64,000 bases of DNA, taken from positions 1 to 64,000 of the forward strand of contig JAGBCB010000013.1 in the NCBI GenBank assembly GCA_017938145.1, read 5' to 3'. How positions within the stretch are numbered: the first letter of the stretch is position 1; every line of letters starts with the position of its first letter. The notes under the pieces were generated by a model, which was not told where the DNA came from, did no database searches, and was given only the letters and a program-made list of their open reading frames with translations. Positions 26,331 through 33,884 of this stretch are shown here, piece by piece. This DNA is from Lachnospiraceae bacterium (lineage in GTDB: Bacteria > Bacillota > Clostridia > Lachnospirales > Lachnospiraceae). The position numbers were made by a program, and so were the translations under genes.

Positions 26331-27323
26331 TTATGTAAACAACGCTTTCAGGCTGGCTTCTTTCTTGTCTGCCTGCTCCATGGTCTGCAAAAGCTTTTGC
26401 ATATTCTTTTCCGGAATCCAGGACTTCCGGTTATTATAGTAACGGTTTGCCACCTTCCAGAATTTTTCCGGATAAATGAGCATTACCTGCAGTAACTGCC
26501 ATTCTTCTTTCGGAACCGGACGGATTTTCTGATAGGTTTCTAACATGCTTTCTCCTAAAGACGCATCCCAGTCCCACTTTTCCATTATTTTGCGGAACAG
26601 CTGATAAAAGTCCTGAATCCGGATACCTGTCTCTGCCTTATCAAACCCTGTGACCGCCATGCTGCCTTCCGGAAGCAACAGTACACTATGATGGGTAAAG
26701 TTTCCGTGAAGCATACATCCCTCTTCTACTGCATGGCAATAATAGCGTTCATAGTTCTCATTATCCAGCATGGAAAATGCTTCTTCTGCCCTGGCCGCCT
26801 GTGCATCAAATTGGGACAGAAAGTTCTGTTCAAACACCGTTTTCTGCTTTTTACCACGGATATAGGTGCGGACTCTGCGAAGCTCTTTATTTCTCCGTTC
26901 CAACAGTTCCGGAACCCGTTGCTGCAAGCAAAAGCTCTGTTCCTCCGAAGAAAGTGATAATCCTTTCAGACTGTTGTGCAGCCTGGCTAAGGTTTCTACT
27001 GCCAGTAAAACATGCTCTCTGTTTTTTGCATCGCATTCGTCTCCGTAAAACCAGTCCCGCATAACAAACTGCTCATTGTACGGACCCTGCACCAAAAATC
27101 CCTGCTCTTTATTTTCCACATAAAGGTCCAGCGCTGGGAACCCGTGCTCTGCAGCATGCAGCTTTACCTTCTGTTCAAAGGCTACTTTGCCTTCACTATA
27201 GCTGCAGCCTCCGAGACTTTTTAACCCCCGGTCTGTTTCCAGAATCCAGGCTCCTTTGACACGGCCGGCTCTGTAAACCACCAAGTCGTACTGCGCCAAT
27301 AAATCCGAAATTTTGTCCTCCAT
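26331..27323 (-). CDS. CotS-family spore coat protein / kinase-like fold
   Basis: 330 residues with the aminoglycoside-phosphotransferase-like layout of CotS/YtaA proteins. It has an N-terminal lobe with a KGAWILET strand, then HAAEHGFPALDLYVENKEQGFLVQG, and a catalytic-like loop CMLHGNFTHHSVLLLPEGSM, where the usual HGDxxxxN is changed to HGN with no following metal Asn. That suggests weak or absent kinase activity. The start at 27323 (MEDKIS) follows GGAGGAAGAGG. CotS proteins sit in the endospore coat, so the organism is probably a spore former or a recent descendant of one. Confidence 0.75.
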   Translation of the reverse strand: MEDKISDLLAQYDLVVYRAGRVKGAWILETDRGLKSLGGCSYSEGKVAFEQKVKLHAAEHGFPALDLYVENKEQGFLVQGPYNEQFVMRDWFYGDECDAKNREHVLLAVETLARLHNSLKGLSLSSEEQSFCLQQRVPELLERRNKELRRVRTYIRGKKQKTVFEQNFLSQFDAQAARAEEAFSMLDNENYERYYCHAVEEGCMLHGNFTHHSVLLLPEGSMAVTGFDKAETGIRIQDFYQLFRKIMEKWDWDASLGESMLETYQKIRPVPKEEWQLLQVMLIYPEKFWKVANRYYNNRKSWIPEKNMQKLLQTMEQADKKEASLKALFT

Positions 27324-27387
27324 ACCTCTTCCTCCGACCAAAATCATACTCCTTAGAGTTTATGTCATGGAAGAGGCGGTTATTCCT

Positions 27388-28695
27388 CTATACGATATGT
27401 TGTTTTGCTAAAGAAAGCAATATTTCTCTCTCATTCAGTTCAGGCTTGTCTAACACCTGCTGTAATAGCTGATCTAAAATATCTCCCAGCTGTCTTCCGG
27501 GAGTTGCTCCGATTCCGATAATATCCTTACCGTTTACAGCCAGCTGCTTTAGGGAAACGCAATCCCCTCTTGCTACTACTTCCCGGTAAAGCACTCTTGT
27601 TTTTGCAAGAACCGCTGATTTGTGTTCCATGATTTCCGGATTTCCGGACACAATCTGCGCCCTCTGCAGCTCCCACAAAAGTTCCATCATGTCCGGGCCA
27701 AGACGGTGCATCATATGACGCATAGCCACCGGATGTTCTTCTTTGGAACCGGACAAATCAATATATTCATCATAAGCCGTCACCAGACGGACTACCATAT
27801 CCGTTGTTTCGTTATCGAATTTCAGACGGCGCATTACCGCTTTTGCTGCCACTCCCGACAAAGAATGCAGCAATGCCGCAAACTTTAACATCTGCAGTTC
27901 CTTTTTAGACCAATTGCCTTCTGTTCCTGCCTGTTCGATTACCTTTAGGGTATATACACCTAAATTAAAGGCATATTTTCCTTCCTGTAAAAAGGTTGCC
28001 ACCATAGCATCATATTCCGGCAAAACAATTTCGGTTATGCCGTTTTGCTGCATCCAAAGAAGCCGGTCCGGATGCGGAGATAACAACAATTTTGTTAATT
28101 CTACACGAATTCGTTCCGCACTGATTTTCTTTAAATTTTCCGCCCGCTCGGCAGCCGCAATCCGGGTTTTTTCCTCGATAGAAAAGCCCAACTGCGCCGA
28201 AAACCGGAAGGCACGCATAATGCGCAGGGCGTCCTCGTCAAAACGGTCTCCTGCCACACCCACACAGCGGATGATTTTATCGTTTAAATCCTGTACCCCG
28301 CCAAAAATGTCCACCATACCGGTCTGCTCATTGTAAGCCATGGCATTGATAGTAAAATCCCGGCGTTTTAAATCTTCCTCCAGATTTTTGGTAAACAACA
28401 CTTCCTTCGGATGACGGCCGTCCTCATATTCACCGTCGATGCGATACGTGGTAACCTCGAATCCTTCTTTATCAAGCATTACCGTAACGGTACCGTGCTG
28501 GATTCCGGTATCGATGGTGCGCCTAAACAGCGCCTTTACCTCATAAGGGCTGGCGGAGGTGGTAATGTCCCAGTCGTCTGCCTCTCTGCCAAGCAAGCCG
28601 TCTCTTACACAGCCACCCACAGCATAGGCTTCAAACCCGTGTGCCAGTAAGGTTTCGATAATCGTATTCACTTTTTCCGGCACCTGGATGTTCAT
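27388..28695 (-). CDS. cca: CCA tRNA nucleotidyltransferase
   Basis: 435 residues, class II polymerase beta-fold enzyme that adds or repairs CCA at tRNA 3' ends. The nucleotidyltransferase core is GGCVRDGLLGREADDWDITTSA with both metal Asp residues, followed by RRDFTINAMAYN, the RxxR-type motif region EDALRIMRAFRFSAQLGF, and an HD-type C-terminal part (FAALLHSL). The start follows AAGGAG. Confidence 0.93.
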   Translation of the reverse strand: MNIQVPEKVNTIIETLLAHGFEAYAVGGCVRDGLLGREADDWDITTSASPYEVKALFRRTIDTGIQHGTVTVMLDKEGFEVTTYRIDGEYEDGRHPKEVLFTKNLEEDLKRRDFTINAMAYNEQTGMVDIFGGVQDLNDKIIRCVGVAGDRFDEDALRIMRAFRFSAQLGFSIEEKTRIAAAERAENLKKISAERIRVELTKLLLSPHPDRLLWMQQNGITEIVLPEYDAMVATFLQEGKYAFNLGVYTLKVIEQAGTEGNWSKKELQMLKFAALLHSLSGVAAKAVMRRLKFDNETTDMVVRLVTAYDEYIDLSGSKEEHPVAMRHMMHRLGPDMMELLWELQRAQIVSGNPEIMEHKSAVLAKTRVLYREVVARGDCVSLKQLAVNGKDIIGIGATPGRQLGDILDQLLQQVLDKPELNEREILLSLAKQHIV

Positions 28696-28780
28696 GGTGG
28701 GCTCCTTTTTACTACGTTATTATTTTTTTATTGTACCATACAAGAAGCCAACCCGCAAGGTAGGGAATTTCAGATACAGC

Positions 28781-28809
28781 TTTTCTGCCGTGTAAAAATA
28801 TGATATAAT
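28781..28809 (+). promoter_or_regulatory. Promoter of the GNAT gene
   Basis: TATAAT at 28804-28809 with a weak -35 (TTTTCT, 28781-28786) at 17 bp, 42 bp before the start codon at 28852. Confidence 0.5.
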
Positions 28810-28851
28810 GACAAAAATTGAATTTTATTAGACGCAGGGGAGAACAACCTT

Positions 28852-29625
28852 ATGATAAAAAAAGTAACTGACACAAAAACCGTAGAATATCTTTTTGCTA
28901 CCTGGCAGGAAACCTGCATCTGGTCCGCCCTGCAGGGCATTATGGGGGATATCTACGCAGAAGATACAGAGAAGCCGGATGCTGCCATGGTAATTTTAGG
29001 AGACTTCTGTTTTCTTGCAGGAACTCCGAGCTCCGAGCTTGTGGCATATAAACCATCCACATACAAGAAAAATTACATCATCATGGTACCGGAAAACGAA
29101 GTGTGGGCTGCACTGATTGAAAAGAATTATAAAGACGGTGCGGAAAAAAACTTCCGCTATGCCATCAAAAAGAATACGGCAAACTTCGACAGAGAAAAGC
29201 TGGAGCAGGCAGTGGCAACCGTACCGGAAGGCTTAGAGCTGAAAATGATTGACGAAACGCTTTACAATGCCTGCCTCAAAGAAGACTGGAGCGAGGATTT
29301 TGTGTCCAATTATAAAGACTACGCCATGTTCGAAAAGCTTGGTCTTGGCGCCCTGATAGTAAAAAAAGACACGGTCGAAATTGTAGCCGGTGCCTCTTCC
29401 TACTCCACCTATAAAGATGGTATCGAAAGCGAAATTGTTACCAGAGAAGACTATCGCAAGCAAGGGCTGGCCTACCGTTGCGCCTCCAAACTGATATTAG
29501 AGTGTTTAAAGCGTAATCTCTACCCAAGCTGGGATGCCAGAACCAAAATTTCCGTGGCACTGGCAGAGAAGCTGGGGTATGTGTATAGTCATGAATACGT
29601 GGCGTATGAGATAAATAATTATTGA
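28852..29625 (+). CDS. GNAT-family N-acetyltransferase
   Basis: 257 residues. The C-terminal half has the acetyl-CoA fold of the PF12746-type GNAT group (AGASSYSTYKDGIESEIVTREDYRKQGLAYRCASKLILECL, then PSWDARTKISVALAEKLGY), where the RKQGLA stretch is the acetyl-CoA pyrophosphate loop. The N-terminal half is a family-specific domain. The acceptor is unknown. Its 3' end overlaps the convergent DUF3021 gene by 7 bp. Confidence 0.85.
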   Translation: MIKKVTDTKTVEYLFATWQETCIWSALQGIMGDIYAEDTEKPDAAMVILGDFCFLAGTPSSELVAYKPSTYKKNYIIMVPENEVWAALIEKNYKDGAEKNFRYAIKKNTANFDREKLEQAVATVPEGLELKMIDETLYNACLKEDWSEDFVSNYKDYAMFEKLGLGALIVKKDTVEIVAGASSYSTYKDGIESEIVTREDYRKQGLAYRCASKLILECLKRNLYPSWDARTKISVALAEKLGYVYSHEYVAYEINNY

Positions 29626-30023
29626 TTCTTTTTTAACAGCTCATTGAGCTCTTTCGTACGCAGCTTATAACGGTAATTTAAATACATAACACCGCTTACC
29701 GAGCAAATCAGGAACAGAACGGTTGCCGCCAGGAGGTTCCCCGGTGTAAATGATATCCAGTGAAACATGTAACCAAACAACAGAAACAAAACATATCCCA
29801 TAACAAATTCAGCAATGGTATAACTCAAGTCACTTTTAAAATTGATAACAGCAAGTACCCGTTCCAGAAGAGCATATAGTACCAAAAACGCAAACAGTTC
29901 AAGAAACCACTGGATTTCTATCAATGTATTTCCCAACAACAAATTGTAAATACAGCATACCAAAATAATAATTGTATAAAACGCAAAGATAAACGGCAAC
30001 CGTTTCATAATTTTTTCTTTCAT
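29619..30023 (-). CDS. DUF3021-family membrane protein
   Basis: 134 residues with four hydrophobic helices (about 9-29, 37-57, 68-89, 97-115) and a basic C-terminal tail (YRYKLRTKELNELLKKNQ). Order and size match DUF3021 proteins, which are encoded right after LytTR regulators in many Firmicutes. It lies 15 bp after the LytTR gene. Role unknown; it may modulate the regulator or be its target. Confidence 0.85.
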   Translation of the reverse strand: MKEKIMKRLPFIFAFYTIIILVCCIYNLLLGNTLIEIQWFLELFAFLVLYALLERVLAVINFKSDLSYTIAEFVMGYVLFLLFGYMFHWISFTPGNLLAATVLFLICSVSGVMYLNYRYKLRTKELNELLKKNQ

Positions 30024-30038
30024 CCTATACCATCCTTT

Positions 30039-30476
30039 CTACGACTTGATTTTTTTATATAAATTATCAATATAGTTTCTGGAGATAATAATCTGCTCTC
30101 CGTTGCCCAGTTCCGCCTTTAATCGATGATTCGGATAAGTTTCCACACATCGTAAATAAAAGGTATTCAGCAGGCAGGTTTTGCTTACCCTTACAAAAGG
30201 AGTATTGCCCAGTTCTTCCTCCAATGCCTGTAAGCTCTTTTTACATAAATACGAATTAGCCTTATCATACAAATAGGTTCTTCCGTCCACGGATTCTATG
30301 TAAAAGATTTTATCCATCGGCAGTTGATACAGCTTCCCATTATTCTCTCCCTCAATAGTAAAGGTGAACTGCGTAATGTAGTCGATAATCTTCTTCAATG
30401 TTTTATCCACATAAGAACAGTTGATGATAATTTCCGGTTCGTCCTGATTGCTGTTTTGATTTATCGTTACTTTCAA
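30039..30476 (-). CDS. LytTR-domain transcriptional regulator
   Basis: 145 residues. A short N-terminal region leads into a LytTR DNA-binding domain at about 45-145 (YQLPMDKIFYIESVDGRTYLYDKANSYLC, then LGNTPFVRVSKTCLLNTFYLRCVE and LGNGEQIIISRNYIDNLYKKI). No receiver domain is present. A TTG start at 30476 is chosen because GGAGG lies 7 bases before it and the product then begins MKVTINQ as in relatives; a longer frame from 30512 has no ribosome site. It forms an operon with the DUF3021 gene. Confidence 0.88.
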   Translation of the reverse strand: MKVTINQNSNQDEPEIIINCSYVDKTLKKIIDYITQFTFTIEGENNGKLYQLPMDKIFYIESVDGRTYLYDKANSYLCKKSLQALEEELGNTPFVRVSKTCLLNTFYLRCVETYPNHRLKAELGNGEQIIISRNYIDNLYKKIKS

Positions 30477-30629
30477 AAACACACCTCCAAAGCATTTTTG
30501 ATTCATGCACATGTATCATGTCTGTATGGTAACAAATGCCACCAGGAAAAACAAGTGGTGTGGGGCTAAAATACCCGGAGCACAAGGCAAGATGCCAAAA
30601 ATCAGGATACGAACAATGCACAGAAAGAA

Positions 30630-30689
30630 AAAAAGACATATAGGACACCTCGCACAACTTGTTGTCTGCGATTGCCTATATGTCTTTTT
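30630..30689. terminator. proS terminator, long stem
   Basis: Arms AAAAGACATATAGG (30631-30644) and CCTATATGTCTTTT (30675-30688) around an inner stem whose tip is ACAA-cttg-TTGT. A- and T-runs on both sides make it work in either direction. A smaller TGTCC-gaa-GGACA stem lies next to it. Confidence 0.88.
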
Positions 30690-30721
30690 ATATATGTCCG
30701 AAGGACACTTATGTCAACTAA

Positions 30722-32155
30722 TTAATACGCCTTTCCCCAGTAAACCAGCTTCTTAGCAGGCTTGCCACAGCATACGCAGGTGTCTGCGATTGTTTCCTGC
30801 GCAAATGGCATACAACGGGAAGTAACGCCTGCAGTTTCCTTTAAGCTGTCTTCGCAGGCTCTGTCGCCGCACCACATAGCGCGGATGAAACCAGGCTTGT
30901 TAGCAGCGATATCTGCCATTTCTTCTGCGTTGTGAGCGTCATAGGTGTGCTCATCACGATGCACTCTGGCACGCTCTAACATTTCCTTCTGGATTCTTTC
31001 TAAAAGCTTTGGAATCTCGGTTTCTAAATCTGCAATGGCAATGGCCATCTTTTCACCGGTATCACGTCTTGCTACCATAGCCTGACCTGCCTCGATGTCC
31101 TTTGGTCCGATTTCGATACGAACCGGAACACCGCGCATTTCGTGCTCTGCAAACTTCCAGCCGGGGCTCTTGTCGGAATCGTCAACCTTAACGCGGCAGC
31201 CGCCAAGCTTTTCGCGAATCTTGTCAGCGGTTTCCAGAACGCCTTCAGCCTGCTGGCGGATTGGGATAATAACAACCTGAGTTGGTGCAATAGCCGGTGG
31301 CAGAACGAGACCGTTGTTGTCACCGTGAACCATGATAACCGCACCGATGAGACGGGTGGTCATGCCCCAGGAAGTCTGGTGAACATACTGTAACTTGTTT
31401 TCCTTATCGGTGTACTGAATATCAAACGCCTTAGCGAAACCGTCACCGAAGTTGTGGCTGGTACCGGACTGAAGCGCCTTACCGTCGTGCATGAGAGCTT
31501 CGATAGTGTAAGTAGCCTTAGCGCCTGCAAACTTTTCCTTGTCGGTCTTCTGGCCGCGAACCATAGGAATTGCCAGAGTATCTTCACAGAAATCTGCATA
31601 CAGATTTAACATCTGGATAGTTCTTTCCTGAGCTTCTTCTGCTGTTGCATGAGCAGTATGACCCTCCTGCCATAAGAATTCCATGGAACGGAGGAATGGT
31701 CTTGTGGTCTTCTCCCAACGCACAACGGAACACCACTGGTTATATAACTTTGGTAAGTCTCTGTGGGACTCGATGATTCTGGAGTAGAAATCACAGAACA
31801 GAGTCTCAGAGGTAGGTCTTACACACATTCTCTCCTGCAGCTTTTCACCGCCGCCGTGGGTAACCCAGGCTACTTCCGGTGCAAAACCTTCTACGTGATC
31901 CTTTTCCTTGTTTAAAAGACTTTCCGGAATGAACATTGGCATGTAAACATTCTCTACGCCGGTTGCCTTAAAACGGGCATCCAGTTCCTTCTGGATTAAC
32001 TCCCAGATAGCGTAACCGGTTGGGCGGATAATCATACAACCCTTAATACCGGAATACTCCACTAATTCGGCTTTCTTCACAATGTCGGTATACCACTGTG
32101 CGAAATCCACGTCCATAGAGGTAATTGCCTCTACCTGCTTCTTTTCTTTTGCCAT
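30722..32155 (-). CDS. proS: Prolyl-tRNA synthetase, ProS type 3 (archaeal/eukaryotic-like)
   Basis: 477 residues, class II aminoacyl-tRNA synthetase charging tRNA-Pro. Motif 2 region [25 protein letters not shown], motif 3 region [27 protein letters not shown], anticodon-binding domain ([13 protein letters not shown]) and C-terminal zinc-like domain ([30 protein letters not shown]) are all present. The short form lacking the INS editing domain is the archaeal-like class common in Clostridia. Expression is controlled by the proline T-box upstream. Confidence 0.97.
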   Translation of the reverse strand: MAKEKKQVEAITSMDVDFAQWYTDIVKKAELVEYSGIKGCMIIRPTGYAIWELIQKELDARFKATGVENVYMPMFIPESLLNKEKDHVEGFAPEVAWVTHGGGEKLQERMCVRPTSETLFCDFYSRIIESHRDLPKLYNQWCSVVRWEKTTRPFLRSMEFLWQEGHTAHATAEEAQERTIQMLNLYADFCEDTLAIPMVRGQKTDKEKFAGAKATYTIEALMHDGKALQSGTSHNFGDGFAKAFDIQYTDKENKLQYVHQTSWGMTTRLIGAVIMVHGDNNGLVLPPAIAPTQVVIIPIRQQAEGVLETADKIREKLGGCRVKVDDSDKSPGWKFAEHEMRGVPVRIEIGPKDIEAGQAMVARRDTGEKMAIAIADLETEIPKLLERIQKEMLERARVHRDEHTYDAHNAEEMADIAANKPGFIRAMWCGDRACEDSLKETAGVTSRCMPFAQETIADTCVCCGKPAKKLVYWGKAY

Positions 32156-32197
32156 TTTTCTCTCTCCTTTTCTATAAAAACTTTGAATTCAGCATAC

Positions 32198-32448
32198 AAA
32201 AAGGTCCCTCTTGTATGCCATGATACAAAAGGGACCGAAACTTCGGCGGTACCACCCTAATTAGTAAATGGATTGTTTGCACTATCTATTTACTCTCTCT
32301 CCTTGTCTTTATCGCAGACCTACGCTGCATTTTCATGCAGGGCTCCAAGGCAGGTTCCAAACCAACTGTGGGAAGCTTTCACCATCCGCTTCTTCTCTAA
32401 ACACACATTGCTTTGTACTATTCCTTTTCGTCGCCACGTTACTTATGT
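32198..32448 (-). promoter_or_regulatory. T-box riboswitch, proline specific
   Basis: On the minus strand the antiterminator core AGGGTGGTACCGC is followed by a strong terminator with arms at 32236-32223 and 32216-32203 and a U run. Upstream, stem I shows the AGAGAA motif and GGTGAAAGCTTCC block, then a specifier region where CCT (proline) is read at 32354-32352 in GAACCTGCC. Uncharged tRNA-Pro would pair here and allow proS transcription. Confidence 0.95.
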
Positions 32449-32454
32449 TTCTTT

Positions 32455-32483
32455 ATTTTATGATGGTTCCCCTGATTTGTCAA
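32455..32483 (-). promoter_or_regulatory. proS promoter
   Basis: On the minus strand: -35 TTGACA (32483-32478), exactly 17 bp, -10 TAAAAT (32460-32455), just upstream of the T-box stem I. The stretch from here to the esterase stop at 32523 has only a short CCGGG/CCCGG stem without a U tract. Confidence 0.85.
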
Positions 32484-32522
32484 GCATCTTCCGGGAATTC
32501 CCCGGCAAAAAGAATAGTAAAA

Positions 32523-33866
32523 TTAATCGGTATAACCAAAGCAAAGAATGGTAAAGGACTTATCCTCCTGACCTTCCTTCATGCGGATTTCTACCGTATG
32601 CTCTGCTGCTTCCTTTTCATCGATGATGAGAATCACATTGTTGTTATTCCAACCACCGGCACTAAAGCAGTTCAGACTCATTTTGTACTCGCCGTCCACA
32701 TAAATGTCTGCTTCGCCGAATTTCTGGTTGTTGGCTGTCTTGTAATTGAGCATCAGGTTCTTACAGGTTAAGGTCATGGTAAAGCTTTCGTTGCCTGCAG
32801 AAACATCTCTCATCCAGTTCTTCGGGAAGGATGGCTTACGGTCCAGACCAAAGTGCTGGATTTCGGTATCCTTTGCGGTAAAGCTGCCCGGATTGATGGT
32901 GATTCCTTCGTAGGTTACATCACTTTCTAACATTACCACATGCTTAAACTCTAAGCCCTTCTTTCCGGTTTCAGGTAAAGAATTCATTTCTTCTGCTTCT
33001 TCCGCATCCACCACAGCAAGCAGGTTCATCAAATAGTCGCACATCATACGGTGACCGTAGTTTGCCGGATGGTAATCATCGGTATAGAATAACTTCTTAT
33101 CCAGCTTTTTCACGGTCATCGGCTCTTTGATGGCATTTGCCACGCTGACCATCGGAAGGTCGTAATGCTTGCCTACCGGAATATAGTTATCCTGAACATT
33201 CCAGAAATCACTTCTGGAAGCAAACAGTAAAATAACCGCCGCGTTGTTTTCCTGGGACAGCACATCGTGCACCAGGCTCTCATAAGCTCTGGTATTGGTA
33301 GTTTCACCCCAGTCGTTTACCGCAAATTCAATAATGAATAAATCCGGTTCAGTGCCAAGGACATCCAGAACATCCTTCTTAAAGCGGATAGCACCAAGAC
33401 AGGATGGGGTGCCGGAAAGACCTGCATTTACAAAGTTGATATTATCCCCGTTTCCGTAGGTTTCTTTAAATGCTTCCGCAAACAAATAAGCATAACCTTT
33501 AGAATTCTGGGACGCACCACCGCCTTCGGTAACGGAACCGCCAAGAATTGCGATGTTCACCTGCTCTCCGCTTCTTGCCTTTTCTAATACCTTCTTAAGT
33601 CTTGCATTATTACCTGTGGAAACTATGGAATCTTTCATCATTTCTTCCTTCCAATCTATCTCCGGTTTTGGAGTTGCTGTCGGCTTTGGTGTTGCGGTAG
33701 GCTTTGGAGTAGCCGTAGGTTCCGGTGTTGGTGTGGCAGTTGGCGGAACCGTTACTTCAACCGCTTCGGTTGGAGTCGCCTCCGGTGCATCATTTTGCTG
33801 CTCTACTCCACAGCCTGCCAGCATAAGCACTGCTGCCAGCAAAAACATATACTTTATATTTTTCAT
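32523..33866 (-). CDS. SGNH/GDSL esterase lipoprotein (probable acetylxylan esterase)
   Basis: 447 residues. A lipoprotein signal ends at LAGC with lipidated C19. A Pro/Thr-rich spacer of PTATPK repeats (about 40-68) lifts the enzyme off the membrane. The SGNH hydrolase domain (about 85-290) has Ser111 in GGSVTEG, an Asn in EFAVNDW, and Asp263/His266 in DDYHPANYGH. A beta-rich C-terminal domain (about 300-447) follows. It is the last gene of the large xylan operon, so removal of acetyl groups from xylan at the cell surface is the likely role. Substrate is inferred from context; the fold is firm. Confidence 0.87.
   Translation of the reverse strand: MKNIKYMFLLAAVLMLAGCGVEQQNDAPEATPTEAVEVTVPPTATPTPEPTATPKPTATPKPTATPKPEIDWKEEMMKDSIVSTGNNARLKKVLEKARSGEQVNIAILGGSVTEGGGASQNSKGYAYLFAEAFKETYGNGDNINFVNAGLSGTPSCLGAIRFKKDVLDVLGTEPDLFIIEFAVNDWGETTNTRAYESLVHDVLSQENNAAVILLFASRSDFWNVQDNYIPVGKHYDLPMVSVANAIKEPMTVKKLDKKLFYTDDYHPANYGHRMMCDYLMNLLAVVDAEEAEEMNSLPETGKKGLEFKHVVMLESDVTYEGITINPGSFTAKDTEIQHFGLDRKPSFPKNWMRDVSAGNESFTMTLTCKNLMLNYKTANNQKFGEADIYVDGEYKMSLNCFSAGGWNNNNVILIIDEKEAAEHTVEIRMKEGQEDKSFTILCFGYTD
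33661..33750. repeat. Imperfect 18-nt tandem repeats coding the PTATPK linker
   Basis: About five copies of an 18-nt unit (minus strand CCGACAGCAACTCCAAAA-like, with third-position changes) encode the repeated Pro-Thr-Ala-Thr-Pro-Lys linker of the esterase. Such tracts can change copy number by slippage. Confidence 0.65.
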
Positions 33867-33884
33867 GATTATTCCCTCTTCCTA

